Assembly (NCBI RefSeq): GCF_048773025.1
Contig: NC_133574.1
Coordinates: 9,441,501 to 9,505,500, forward strand
From: Camelus bactrianus
Lineage: Eukaryota > Chordata > Mammalia > Artiodactyla > Camelidae
Length of the DNA stretch: 64,000 nucleotides
Direction of reading: 5' to 3'
Below, one piece after another: positions 35,777 to 47,352 of this stretch. The notes below the pieces were generated by a model. That model searched no databases. It was given only the letters and a program-made list of their open reading frames with translations, and had not been told where the DNA came from. Within the stretch, counting starts at the first letter, position 1; each line of letters starts with the position of its first letter. A program made the translations under genes and the position numbers.

Positions 35777-35984
35777 AAGTCCAGGCTCCTTGTCCCAGCC
35801 TATCAGGTCCCCACATGGTCTGAATGCTGCCTGTACCACACTCTCCCTGTCACTCTCCTCCAGCCCTGCCAGACTGCCCTCTGATTCTTCAACAGGCCAC
35901 ACTCACTGCACTTCATGTCTGGCCCCTAGAAATACACGTTACTTTCTGAGCATGGCTCTGCTTTAATAAAACGGGCTGCATTGT

Positions 35985-36650
35985 CACTAGAGAGGACAGT
36001 GTGGAGGTTGCTTTAAAAACTGAAAATGGACTTAACTCATGATCCAGCCCTCCCACTCCCAGGCATATATCAAGAGAAAACTCTAATTCAAAAAGTCACA
36101 TGCACCTCAATGCTCACAGCAGCACTATTTATAATAGACAGGACATGGCAACAACCCAAGTGTCCATCGACAGCTGACTGGATAAAGAAGTAGTAGTATA
36201 TTTATACAAAGGAATACTACTCAGCTATTAAAAAGAACAAAATAATGCCATTTGTAGCAACATGGATGGACGTAAAGATAGTCATTCTAAGTGAAGTAAG
36301 CCAGAAAAAGTGAAAAATGCCATATAATATCACTTATATGTGGAATCTAAAAAAAGACTTAAATGAACTTAACTACAAAAGAGAAACAGACCCACAGACA
36401 TAGAGAAACAATCTTACGGTTACCAGGGAGAGAAGGGGATGGGAAGGGATAAATACGGGAATTCAAAAAGTGTCCCTCTTGGGGAGTGATGGGAATGATA
36501 GATATCTTGATTGTGGTGATGGTTTTCTGGGTGTAGACATCTATCAAATTCATCAAATAGTACATGTGAAATATGTGTAATTTACTTTAAAGGAATCATA
36601 CTACAATAAATGTGCCTGTAAAAAAAAAAAAGAAAAGAAAAGAAAAGATT
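35985..36650 (+). mobile_element. L1 LINE 3' end with A-rich tail
   Basis: Forward L1 text: 'gatccagccctcccactccc', 'acagcagcactatttataa', 'caacccaagtgtccatcga', 'ggaatactactcagctatt', 'gcaacatggatggacg', and a 3' UTR ending in a poly-A and AAAAG-rich tail (about 36620-36650). It is 5' truncated. The frames in it are broken pieces of the ORF2 end. Confidence 0.88.
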
Positions 36651-36654
36651 GGCG

Positions 36655-37055
36655 GCATTGTGTCCTACGATTTTATGTGTCTTCAGTGAGTGGGTCTTCA
36701 AGTTTCTGGTCTGCCATATTTTCTGAACCAGAAGTGCCCTCCTTCCCTTCTCTTTGATAAACTGTCTGTGGGTGGCATTTATTCCTGTGGCTTCAACTGC
36801 TCTCTGTCCACTGATTAACCGTCAAATGTTTTCAGTCCCAGAAATATACTTGTAATTGAAAAGTAGACATTCCCACTTGATTAGCCCATAAAAATCTCAA
36901 GCTCTGTATGTTTGAATTTACACTTGCTCAGAACTAGGTTTACATCTTCAAACAATGGCATCACTATCCCATCTGTTTTCCGTGCTATATATCTGGGAGT
37001 TTTCCTTTACTTTTCCACTCCCTCACTCCCGTCAGTATTACAATTCTATTCCTTA
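36655..37055. other. Intergenic, no gene
   Basis: Unique-looking sequence between an L1 tail and an L2 relic. Nothing recognised. Confidence 0.4.
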
Positions 37056-37059
37056 ATGT

Positions 37060-37720
37060 CCCCCAGCTAAGTCCCTGCCCCTCGCTCCCCACTGCATTAA
37101 CTCACACCCCTTGCTAGTATCCCCAGTGCTGTTCTTTAGAGTGAACAATCCACTTTGCTCACTTTTAATGACAAATTTGTGTCACTCTCCTCCTTAAAAC
37201 CCCAAAGAATTCCCCGCTGCATATGTGAGGAAGTCCACGCTCCCTGATTTAAAGTTACACCTTCTCATCAGCTAGTTGCTGCTTTTTTTCAGCCTCAGCT
37301 TCCATTAGTTCCTCACAGCCTTTAACCTCACTGACCTTCCTTCCCTAAGTGCAAAGTGCTCTTAGACACGACCAGACCTCTGCACTAGACACGCAAGCTG
37401 GCGAGAATCCCGTGCCCAGCACGCACTCTCCTGGTCTAGAGATTTGCTGGAATCCTTCAGATGTCAGTGCAGAAAGCATTTCCTCTCTGACACCTTCCCT
37501 ACCTTCTAGAACCCTTCCCCAGGCAGTGCAAGAGCCCCTCTGAACATACAATATACATGATGCCAAGTGACTCTTACCACATTGTTTTGAAAATCTATTT
37601 AAATTTGTCTCTTCCACGATACACTGTGATCTCCTTGAGGGATAGGGGGCTGTGTGGTATTTTCTAGACAGCTAATGTCTGGCGCAGACCTTGGGCCATC
37701 GGAAACAGTCTGCTGACTCA
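37060..37720 (+). repeat. L2 LINE 3' region
   Basis: Order of blocks fits L2: 'ctcctccttaaaaccccaaa', 'gaagtccacgctccctgat', 'gcatttcctctctgacacc', 'ttccctaccttctag', 'acactgtgatctccttgagg' and 'gatagggggctgtgtgg'. It is forward and strongly diverged. Confidence 0.65.
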
Positions 37721-38736
37721 TCAAGGATTGTTGTCTTTGCGATGCAAGAAAGACTACATGATTTCTGATCTTACACCATCCGGCAAGGGTCAAAATAATT
37801 TCACATAGAACTACACAGGCAAAATATGTGTATTCCTTTCCTCTTTGTGAGACTGAGATCATAGGCATCTTGGAACGAAGGTGTCACTCTAAGCTGTGTG
37901 TCCCCAAGGCTGTCACGTCCAGCTTCAACATATTTTTTAGAAGTTGTAGGGATACGCGTACATCACCCCATCTTAGAGCAAACGGCGCTTCAGCCTGACC
38001 TAGTTTAATGTTCATATAAATATCATAAGTCTTCCAAACTGAAGCCTGAGGAAACATTTCCCTTCTCTCCTTCCAGTCTGTCTGCCATCTGCACCCCACA
38101 TCCCCACTGCTCAACTGTGTCAGACCACCTTCCATCTAGAAACATTTTCAGTGGGACAGTTGGATGAGAACTAATTACAGCAGTCATGAAAATGGTCCCA
38201 TGAACGTAGGCTCTGCACAAGGATGCTTTGACCAGAGGCCTCAGCCGTGGCCTGCAGGATCTGTTCACGTGTTCTGCCTGGCTTCCCTGAAGACGTTCTG
38301 CAGACAATCAAGCCTGCAGTTAAAGTCATAGAAGGCCCAAAAAATCCAGAAAAATAGATTGAGATTCATCTCCTTGGGAATATTTTTGAAAACCATCCAC
38401 TAATAGGAAAAAGAGTTTTAAGATGTTCATTTCAGAGCAGATTATGTCCAACTGCAGGTGGGTCAGTTTTGTCATTTCTGCTCGCTAGTTGGCTTTCTGC
38501 TGCTTCTAACACGCCTCTGTTTAGAGAAGTGGCCTGAGTCGGCCCTCAGAGCAGAAAGGTGAGCTGGGCCTGGTGACAGCCAAGCTCCTCTGCTGTGTAG
38601 TAACCTGCTGAGAAGGAAGGGATGGCCCAGGGCTTCCTCTGACTCTCTCCCTCAGTTATAAACTCTATGAAGGGAAAATGGAACAAAAAATCTTAATTCA
38701 ATATGGTATTGTCAAAGTATAAAAATAACTGTCTTT
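37721..38736. other. Intergenic, no gene
   Basis: Unique-looking sequence with frames below 95 codons. No motif recognised. Confidence 0.4.
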
Positions 38737-38830
38737 GGAGGGGATGGTATAGTTCAAGGGGTAGAGTACGTGCTGAGTTCAATTCTCAGTACCTCAATGT
38801 AAAAAAAAAATAAGAAAAAATCTTCAAAAA
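38737..38830 (+). repeat. Camelid-type tRNA SINE, short copy
   Basis: Reads 'ggaggggatggtatagttca' and 'gagttcaattctcagtacctc', then an A-rich tail. The segment between A and B boxes is shortened relative to the other copies. Confidence 0.8.
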
Positions 38831-38924
38831 AAAGAAAAAGAACAAAGAAGAAAAGAGATCTCAAACAACCCAAGTTTAAAAAGAAAAAATTAAAGTCTTT
38901 TAATAATAGTAATCAGCTCGGTCT

Positions 38925-38990
38925 TTTGCTAGATTAGGAGTTTGGGATTAACAGATACAAACTACTATGTATTAAATAAATAACCAACTC
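38925..38990 (+). repeat. L1 3' UTR scrap
   Basis: The run 'attaggagtttgggattaac' with 'agatacaaactactatgta' is a standard artiodactyl L1 3' UTR piece in forward orientation. Confidence 0.6.
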
Positions 38991-39149
38991 CCAGGTCCTT
39001 AATTACCTAGTTCAACCTGAATCCTTTCTCTTTTTTCCCCTAAGCAACCCGTGGAAGCCACTGAAATTCTTATTTTATGAAAGAATTCATTTAAAGGCAG
39101 TTTGAAAGTTACTGGTTAAAACAGTTATTTGTGGTTCCATGAATATAGG

Positions 39150-39850
39150 TATAGTAAGAAAAATAGACAATAAACAAGTAAGCAAATAAATATATGATGT
39201 ACTGCCAGGTACTAATAATTGCCACAAAGAAAGATAAAGCATATTAGGAGAGAAAATGATTGAATAGGAAATATGTGCGTGCTATTTTAAATAATGTGGT
39301 CAGATAAGTCCTCTCTGAGGGTAAAATAATTTGAACAATGTCCTGAATGAAGCAAAAGAATAAGCCACGTAGGTAACAGACAAGAAAATCCTCCCAGGCC
39401 AGCAGAAGTGTAAGTACAAGACTTGGAGTTACAAACACAGCTGTCCTGGTGGGGATCATCTGGGCAGTGAAGATGGGCTGGAGCAGAACGGTGAGAACAG
39501 AGGCTTCAGAGACGGGTGAGGGACCAGATCACACAGGGCCTTGGTAGGGACTCTGGATATCCTTCTGAATACAATGGAAGATCACGAGAGTATTTTGCAA
39601 AGCGGAACAACTTGATCTGATTCATACTTTAATAAGACCGTTGTGGGTAACATATAGGGAATAAACAATGGAAGCAGGGCAAGGTAAGCTGATGGGAAGC
39701 CAATGGGAAGAGTGCTGCTGACCTGGAGAGAGACACCGAGGTTGGGCTGGGATGATGGCGGGAGACAGGCTGAAAGGGGGATACGATTTGACAGTAACGG
39801 TCACAGGCATTAATGCTCAAGTTGCACACAGACACAGAGTGGTTCAGGGT
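39150..39850 (-). repeat. L2-type LINE fragment (reverse)
   Basis: The plus strand contains 'ggaccagatcacacaggg' with 'ccttggtagggactctgga', 'caatggaagatcacgagag', 'gcaaagcggaacaacttga' and 'tctgattcatactttaataa'. These are diverged forms of the reversed L2 ORF2 3' region. It has an old, broken frame on the minus strand. Confidence 0.5.
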
Positions 39851-41085
39851 GATGGGTATGTGATATTTGGGGCTGAGTCACAGTTTTTGTGCAGAGACCT
39901 GACAGGAGAATAAAGTGGGGACGTTAACGTTGGTAAGAAGAGTTGGTGGGTGTTGAATTCCCCCTAGAGCCGCATCTCTGTTTCTCGGTAGATGAAGTCA
40001 GCAGAGCAGGGATGGGTGTTCCTATTTCTGCAGAGAATTGCGTGTCTTCCTCATCGACAATTTCGAGAGGCCGACGTGCCCATCCAATTGCAACATCTTC
40101 AATCTGCCTCTTTCTATCCAGGAGGAGATTTCAAAATAAGATGCCAATCAAAAATCCCCGTGTCCAGAGTTAGAGCTGTGTGCCTTTGGGATGATCTCAG
40201 AGATGCCTCCACAGATGCTCAGTGTGCTCTCTCTCCCTCAGAGCACACAGTTCCCTTCAGTCCAGTGGGTCTCAGCAGAGATTTCACAAATAGACCCTCT
40301 CAGGGCCTGGGGACCAACTTCCCACTTGGCCGAGCTCTGAAAATGAGCACGAGTTCCGGGCAAAGGGCCTTCTTCAGGACGCCATCTGGCAGATTACATG
40401 AGGAAAGTGTCCAAAGAATGGAAGGGTTGATGGTATAAATGGATTTTAATTTTTGCTCTGAATCTGATTCTGTCCTTCTGTTTTGTTAAGGAAGTTTTCT
40501 TAGGCCAGACATGATTCTCATTTCTTCTATTTGATCATCCAAGAGGTTGAGATAGGGTTTTTGTTTTAGGGTAAGTATCTTTTAAAAAAAAAAAAATCCT
40601 TGCAAATAGCATCTTGTTAGGCATTTGGGCAAGACAACCAGTAAATTCTGCCAGCAGTATTGAACCCCCTTGTTCCTCCAGGGGGTCTCCAAATTTATAT
40701 ATGTTCCAAATCTGACCCAAAACCAATGAGTCTTTTCTTTTTTTAAGCACTTCACCATGGACAAAAGATGTCACTAAAGAAGGTGTGAAAAGAGCAGGTC
40801 CCCATCATTCAGAATCCCTTCCAAAGGGCCCACAGAAGTAAAGAGGAGACGAACGAGAGAAAAGGTTTATTTATACACATGCAGGAGCCAACCAGAAAAG
40901 TAACTACCATGTTAAATGGTGAAAGTTAAAGGCTTTTTATCAACCTAACTTAATAGGGCAAAGGGAGAGGAGAGAATTAGCTTCCATGACAGGTTTTCTT
41001 CTACATCTATTGAACCTCAGGTATCTTCAGCTTAAAGTGCTTTTGTATTAACTGTGGGTTCCATCTGACTTTCCATTCCTTGAAC
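39851..41085. other. Intergenic, no gene recognised
   Basis: A 148-codon frame at 39992-40438 has no recognisable domain and no splice or retrocopy context. I treat it as chance. Confidence 0.4.
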
Positions 41086-41087
41086 TT

Positions 41088-41335
41088 TGTTCTTTTTCAA
41101 GATTCACTCATGTATTCTGAGCCCCTGGATTTTCCACGTGAATTTTAGATTGATTGTCAGTTCCTGCAAAACAGAACCTGGGATTTGGGTAGGCATTCTT
41201 TGAATCCTTAGATCTATTTGTGGACTATTGTCATCTTAGTAGAATGAAGCCTTCTGCTCCATGAATATGGGATTATTTTCTGTGAATGTAGGTCTTAATT
41301 TCTCTCAACAGGATCTCTCATCTATTGTAGTCTTC
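41088..41335 (-). repeat. L1 ORF2 fragment (reverse)
   Basis: The plus strand reads 'attttccacgtgaatttta', 'gattgtcagttcctgcaaaa', 'tttgaatccttagatctat', 'ttgtggactattgtcatctt' and 'tccatgaatatgggatt', the reversed L1 ORF2 3' part. Confidence 0.7.
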
Positions 41336-41975
41336 AGTGCCCAAGTTTGATACTTCTTCCTCACCTCTATTGGACGCTGATTCAGAAAAGACACGACCTC
41401 CTGGAGAACCTCTGCTGCCACGGATCTGACATGGAGCTGAGTCCTGAAAAGGCTTTAAATTCTTTCAAAAACAGGATTAGTGTACTTTAATTACTCCATA
41501 GATGAATAATGAATGGGTCACATTAACATAGGATTTTAATCCTTTTAGAATTAGTAGAGTAATACAGACACATTACAAAAAATTGAAATATTGCCTAAAA
41601 GAGAAGAGATTTGTAATTCCCACCCACAGAGGTGACTGTCATGAATGATTTGTTGCTTAGGTCTCAGTCTCTGTGTCTCTCAGTATGTCTCTTTCCATCT
41701 CTGCCTCTCACACACTCACAATCAGATCAATTTACAACTATATTGATTTCACACATATGTGGTAGTGCAGATGGGACCCTGGATGCAGACAGTGGGTCTG
41801 CATACTTCCACCCTGAGGCCTCCCTTGACATTGGATTGAGACCAGGCACCCACTTTTCCAACTGCACAGCATTCATTCATTCACATCAACCAGAACGAAT
41901 GGACCACATCCCCTCTCCATCAACATTAGTGTTGCCTTAATTCCGACTGTTTCAGCCAGTGCTGTGATGAACACC

Positions 41976-43005
41976 CTTGAAAAGGCATCTTTGAATAGGT
42001 GTGTAAGGATTTTAGTGGGATGAAATGTAAGGATCCGAAGTTCTGGGGAAGAGATGCATCTGTGGCCCTTTGATGCGTCCTGCACCCTGTTCTCCTGAAG
42101 AGGAGAGTCCCTTCACTCTTCCCTCCAGGGGATCTGCTGGAACCTCTGCCTGCTTACATTGTCGCCAGGGCTGGTTGTCACCTGACTAAAGACCCGCCAG
42201 TGTGATGGTGACCGGTGCTGTCTCTGCAGTGTTTCCGTCTGCCTGAGTTCTCACCTGAGTGGTCAAGCCTCTCTAACACACACTGGCCACCTGCATTGCC
42301 TCTAATTGGAACTACCCATTTCTGTTCTATTTCTGTTTAGAACACTGGGTTTTGAAAGATTTTTGGACTACAGGTGTGGGAAACCCTTCGCCAACCTTGG
42401 GTTATGAAGAATGCTTTTTCCAGGTTGTGGTTTGTCTTTCCAGCTGTTTTTCTGGGCTTTTGCTAATTTTTTTTATTTGTTTGGTTTTGTTTTTGCCACA
42501 GGAAGAGCTAAGCATCTCCCTTATGTCTTCTGGCTGTGGTGTCTCAGGGGGAACAGCAGTGTCTACCCTGAGATTATGCACAGAGTCACTAAAACGGCTT
42601 CATTTTGTACATCACATCTTTAATGTGATATCCCTGGATATCCCCTTAAAATAATAAAAATGCTGTTTCAAGTGAAAACAAAAAAAATCACCAGCCCCAG
42701 CTTAAAACATGTGGGCAGGGACAAAAAAAAAAACACCTTTTTTAAAGTTTCATTGACAGGGAACACCCAGGAGAGGTAAAGACACACAGAGAGAAAGAGG
42801 ACTTGGGGTTGTCAGGGGCTGGGTGAGGAGGGAGGGGAGTGCACGCTCTGGATCCATGGTTTCACTTTGAGGAAAGAAATGGTGTGAAACTAGATGGTAG
42901 TGATGGTCGCACAACATTTTGAATGCCCCTAATGCTCCTGAATTGCACAATTTAAAAGAGGAAATGTCTATATTTTATTACATGAAACTCTAAAAAGGAA
43001 AATAA
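41976..43005 (+). repeat. Direct duplication, copy A
   Basis: A segment of about 1 kb that recurs at 45627-46640 in the same orientation. Shared landmarks include 'ccctccaggggatctgctgg' (about 42122), 'cactggccacctgcattgcc' (42280), 'ttttccaggttgtggtttg' (42416) and 'aagagctaagcatctccctt' (42502). The last 260 bp is an L1M-like 3' tail present in both copies. I know no gene or named repeat for the first part. Confidence 0.8.
42745..43005 (+). repeat. L1M-like 3' tail in copy A
   Basis: The run 'ggttgtcaggggctgggtga', 'ttgaggaaagaaatggtgtg', 'gatggtagtgatggtcgcac' and 'attgcacaatttaaaagagg' follows the 3' end of L1M elements. Confidence 0.6.
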
Positions 43006-43315
43006 AGGATGCCATAAATGATGAGAAAGAAACAAAGGAAACTAAAGAAAACCAAACAAAAACATCTCCAGCGGAAGGGAAGTCAAGTTTGGGAGGGGGA
43101 GGGGACTGACGGTGGGAATTTGGGGAACATTTTGGAGAAGAAGGTGTGGGTGGGTGCACAGGGGGCTCTGCCCCAAGGGGTGGTGATGCCTGAACTGGTT
43201 CTCCATTGCCCAGCAGTTCAGCTGCAGATGCAGGTTCAGGAGGAGCTGCAGGAGATGCAGGAGGGAGCTCGGGGTCTACTGCTGGATCCAGATCATCTTT
43301 TTTGGTCTCTGACAT
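42968..43315 (-). other. Open minus-strand frame, unrecognised (MSETKK...)
   Basis: A 115-codon frame starts with MSETKKDDLDPAVDPELP and continues rich in Pro, Ala and Glu, then ends in low-complexity Phe/Ser-rich sequence that is antisense to an A-rich stretch and enters the L1M tail. The first 60 or so residues look more protein-like than other chance frames here (acidic start, no stops). I recognise no family, and there is no splice or promoter evidence. It could be a gene relic or chance. Confidence 0.15.
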
Positions 43316-45626
43316 CTTCCTCTGCCCCTGCCTCCTGTGTAACTATTGGATGTGGAGAGAGTTTTAAGTCTTGTGGAAGTGCTCATGCTGTGAGAGAGGA
43401 AAAATTGACCCACCTGCCTCCCTTTCCATGTGCCTCTTCAAGGACAGAAACCTTCCCAGAGCTTTCCAGACAGCTCCCACCCAGAAAGTGCCCACAGGAT
43501 GTGTTCTGTGACAGAATTTTTCCAGACAGGTGGTCTGAGGCCATTCTTTGCTCTGGTCCCAACAGTAGCCTCTGGGGACACCTCCCTGTGTGGCCCAGCC
43601 CTTGCCCCTCCCTCACCTACACACATGCAACACACCTGCCTTTCTGAACTTTGGGCTCTGCTTCGGCGGCCCCTGGTCCTCCACCTGACTTGCAGCGAGG
43701 TGGGCACGGTGCTCCAGGTCAGAGCCGGGTGTGCTGAGCTACCCGTCAGCCCTGGACAGGTCCCTGGGGAGAGCCCTGGGTGATGTATGGGTCGGAGGCC
43801 TGCCCCACTGATTTCTGGGCCATGGTGGTGGGTACCCCTCCATATCCAGACCCACCTGGAGCCTGTGCTGGCCCTCAGAATAGTGGCACACCAGCCCTTC
43901 ACTTGGGGAGGGAGCGTTGGTGTTCTTATTCATCAGCTTCTGTTCAGTATGTGGTATCTGGCTCTGCAATGACAGTGACATGCGGCTGACTCGGCCTGGA
44001 AGTCTCAGAGCCCTGCCCGGTCAGGAACACTCCTGATTCTGTCCACTCGACCCTCTGCTGCCAGGTCAGACTGGGACCTTGTTCAGCTCAGACACCCAGG
44101 AGGGAAAAGACATACCCAGAGAGTGTGGACTCCACCTCGGGCAGCAGGACCGTTCCCCGGCTCTCCACATCCCAGCCAGCCAGCTTTGACCTGGGCTGGG
44201 GATGTGACCGGCCCCCTAGGCCTCTGACCTGCTCTTGCTTGAGGCAGAAACCCATCCCCAACATGACTGCTCCACCTCCACCAGCCAGGAAAGGGCCATG
44301 GTTCTACCTGGGTGGGATCTGAGTGGTGGACCGGCCTGGGCAGGTCTTCCCTGGGCCTCCCTGTTTTACCTTTGGGTGTCTCTCGCCAAAAGGCCAGAGG
44401 AGCCTTGAGTGAGACCTGACCCAGCACCAGTAGCGTTGGTACAGCCCCTCGCTGCGGGTTTTCCGAGAGCTGCGGACTCGGGATAATGGGATGCAGCAGA
44501 ACATGCCTCTGTCTCCAACCAAGTGAGCTGAGTAGGGACTTCTGTACAGAGTGGGTGCCTGGTGACTTCAGTTCCAAGTTCTGTTGGGCTCTATTGCCAG
44601 GGAATTGAGGTCACTTACTGGGGTCCACTTATCCAAGCTTCCTCCTGACACAAAGCTCCCCAAGGGCCTTTCTGGGCTGCCGATCTCTCATTTCTCACTT
44701 CTTGCCATGTTCACACACAGTGATACCAATTCAGCCTCCCCCATAGCCCTGGGGAGGCCTGGATGCAGCCAGTGCCGCAGCTCTGAAGACACGTGGGGTC
44801 AGACCTGGCTCCCCCCACTCAGCAGTGCTGTCACCCTGGACAAGCCATGTGCCTCTCAGGGTCTCCCCAAACCCCCATCGGCACAGTGGGGATCATTCTG
44901 GCCCCTGATTCCTAGAGAAGCCATCCTGTCTCTAGACCTAGAAACACCTACTGCATCTGTCACCCACATGGGCTGGCATCACAGGGAGCTCTTGCACAGA
45001 CTCAGCAAAGGAAGGACCCCACAGAGGGCTGGCGGAGTGCAGAGAACATGCCACACCGGCCGGGGTCTGCCCTGGGGTCTGGAGAAAGTCACTTTCCTTG
45101 CTACATGCTTCCCAGCTCCCAGTCGTGAGACTGAAATTAAATACAACTCTGGCATCGTCCGCTCTGGCATACAGCCACCTAGGTCATTCTGTCATGTTGA
45201 CATACAGGTCCAGTGTCTCATCTCGGCCTCTGTGGTGGGCTGCCCCACAATGGTTTCCTATTTTTTGCCTTCTGTTCCCACGCCATTGTGTGATCCCCAC
45301 ACCCTCCCCTGGAAGGTGGATGGACTTTGGGACCAGGTTCTGACATGTAGACTGACTTGTGAAAATGTGTGTGAGTTCCACTCATTACCAGCTCCAGTGT
45401 TCCTTCTCTCTGTCTCTGCCTCTCAGTGCCTCTCTCTCTGTCTTGTCTCGCTCTCTGTTTCTCTGTCTCCCCCTGCATTTCTGTGTTTCAGTCTGTCTCT
45501 TTTCCTGTATGTATGTGTACATATATTTATGTGCATATGTGTGTATTTATGTATGTATTTTTCTGGCCCACGGCAGGTCACTTCTGAAAATCCTTTGATG
45601 ACATATTGATTATTTTGAATTCATGT
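43006..45626. other. Spacer between the two duplicate copies
   Basis: GC-rich, with long overlapping frames on both strands. The longest frame in the window (341 codons, plus, 44584-45609) lies here. It crosses a MIR relic and a T/C/TG-rich tail and shows no domain. Confidence 0.45.
44798..44935 (+). repeat. MIR SINE fragment
   Basis: The run 'gtcagacctggctcccccca', 'accctggacaagccatgtgc' and 'acagtggggatcattctgg' follows MIR in forward orientation. It lies inside the 341-codon frame, which weakens that frame as a gene. Confidence 0.6.
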
Positions 45627-46640
45627 TACTGAAGAAAAATTATCTTTGAAAATTGTGCAAGAACTTTGGTGGGTTCTCCTCTAAGGACCAGCACTGCTGG
45701 GGAAGGGATGCACCTTTGGCGCATTGATGTATCCTGCACCTTGTTCTGCCAGAGAGGAGCGTCCATTTGCTTTTCCCTCCAGGGGACCTCCTGGGGCCTC
45801 TGCCTGCTCACGTTGTCACCAGGGTTGATTGTCACCGGGCTAAAATCCTACCAGTATGATGGTGGCCAAAGCTGTCTCTGCAGTCTGTCCGTCTGCCTGT
45901 GTCCTCACCTGAGAGGTCGAACATCTCTAGCAGACACTGGCCACCTGCACTGCCTCTCGTTGGAAATGCCTGTGTGTGTTTTGTTTCTTTTCAGAACACT
46001 GGGCTTCAAGAGGTTTTTGGACCACAGGGATGTGAAGCTTTTCTCCGACCTTGGGTCACGAGGAAAGGTTTTTCCAGGTTGTGGTTTGCCTTTCAATCTG
46101 TCTTTCTTGGCCTTTGTTTTCTGTTTTTGTATGCTTTTATTTTGCCACAAGAAGAGCTAAGCATCTCCCTTCTGGCTCTGGTTTCACAGTTAGAACAGCA
46201 GTGCCTACCCCGAGATTATGCCAGTTACTAAAAGGGATTCATTTGGTACGTCTCATCTTTAATCCAGCTGGATTTCCTCTCCAAATACAAAAATGCTAAT
46301 TCACGTGAAAACAAACAAAAATTCACCCTTCCCTAATTAAGATATGTGGGCACACAAAAAAATATTAAAAAAGCCATCTTTTATATGATTTCATTGATAG
46401 GGAACCTCCAGGATAGGTAAAGACATATAGAGAGAAAGGGGATTAGGGCTTGTCAAGGGCTGGGGGAGGTAGGATGTGGGGTTCACTTTGTATACAAGCT
46501 TTCACTTTGAGGAAGGAAATAGTCTGAAACAAGTGGTGTTGGTCTCACAGCATTGTGAATGCACTTCATGCTCCTGAAAACTGCACAATTTAAAATGGGA
46601 AAAGGCTAAACTTTATTCTTATAAACTTAAAACAAAAATA
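45627..46640 (+). repeat. Direct duplication, copy B
   Basis: Partner of 41976-43005, starting after 'gaaaaattatctttgaaaa' and ending after the L1M-like tail (about 46385-46640). Alignment by eye is collinear, with small indels and roughly three of four bases identical. Both copies contain the junction between the unnamed part and the L1M tail, so that junction predates the duplication. Confidence 0.8.
46385..46640 (+). repeat. L1M-like 3' tail in copy B
   Basis: Same L1M-type tail as at 42745, with 'cttgtcaagggctgggggag', 'ctttgaggaaggaaatagtc' and 'actgcacaatttaaaatggg'. Confidence 0.6.
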
Positions 46641-46649
46641 GAATATAGT

Positions 46650-46880
46650 ATAATAGAAAAGAAAAAAATCTGACTCCATAGACGATCTGTTCTTTTGGCT
46701 TTAACCCTGTGCCCTCTTTTCTAGGCTTAATCTTACAATCTCTGCACATTTTGTAAAACAATGTTGCCTTTAGCCGGAAATATACAGGAGAGCTTATTTT
46801 CAAGGCTCTGATCTTTAATGATATTAACACTTTTGCACTTATATAAAGACAACAAGTTGCAGAAAAGAAAATAACTTTTG
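46650..46880 (-). repeat. Inverted repeat, left arm
   Basis: Reverse complement of 47120-47352 at roughly 80-85% identity by eye. Shared blocks include 'tctgactccata', 'gtaaaacaatgtt', 'gatattaacacttttgca' and 'ttgcagaa'. The arms are about 230 bp and the spacer about 240 bp. The family is unknown; two opposed copies of one interspersed repeat (possibly LTR-derived) are likely. Confidence 0.8.
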
Positions 46881-47119
46881 TTTTGTTAGAGGATTTACAG
46901 AGGCACTATGACCTGGTCTATGTAGACAGCTGCAGACCAAGATAATGGCAGACTTGGAGAACCATCTTCCCCAAGTCAGACTTCAGGCTCCTTTTCTACT
47001 AAAAAGGGGAGGGGCTGTGGTTGGTTGTTGCAAACTTGTTGGTGTAGGATTTCTTTGTTCTTGGAATCCTTTGCAGCTGTCCACGTGGGTCAGATCATGG
47101 TGTTCCTGTAAAACCTGCA
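46881..47119. other. Spacer of the inverted repeat
   Basis: About 240 bp between the arms. No gene or named repeat was recognised. Transcription across the whole unit would give a long stem-loop RNA. Confidence 0.6.
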
Positions 47120-47352
47120 ACAAAAAAAAAATTTCTCTTCTGCAAATTGTTATCTTTATAGGAATGCAAAAGTGTTAATATCCTTAAAGTTCAGAGCCCT
47201 GAGAATAGGCTCTCCTCTTTATTTTAGGCTAAAGGTAACATTGTTTTACAAAAGAAGCAGAGCTAGCTAGACTAAGCCTAGAGAACATGGCAGAGGGTTA
47301 AAGGAAAATGAACAGATCCAATATGGAGTCAGATTTGTTCTTCTCTATTACA
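47120..47352 (+). repeat. Inverted repeat, right arm
   Basis: Forward arm, running from the A-run near 47121 through 'gcaaaagtgttaatatcctt', 'ggctaaaggtaacattg' and 'gactaagcctagagaac' to 'tatggagtcagatttg' and 'tctctattaca'. It pairs with 46650-46880. Confidence 0.8.

Noticed and set aside
44584-45609. Longest open frame in the window, 341 codons, plus strand
   Set aside because: It runs through a MIR relic (44798-44935) and ends in a T/C- and TG-rich low-complexity tail. The translation shows no domain and there is no splice or promoter evidence.
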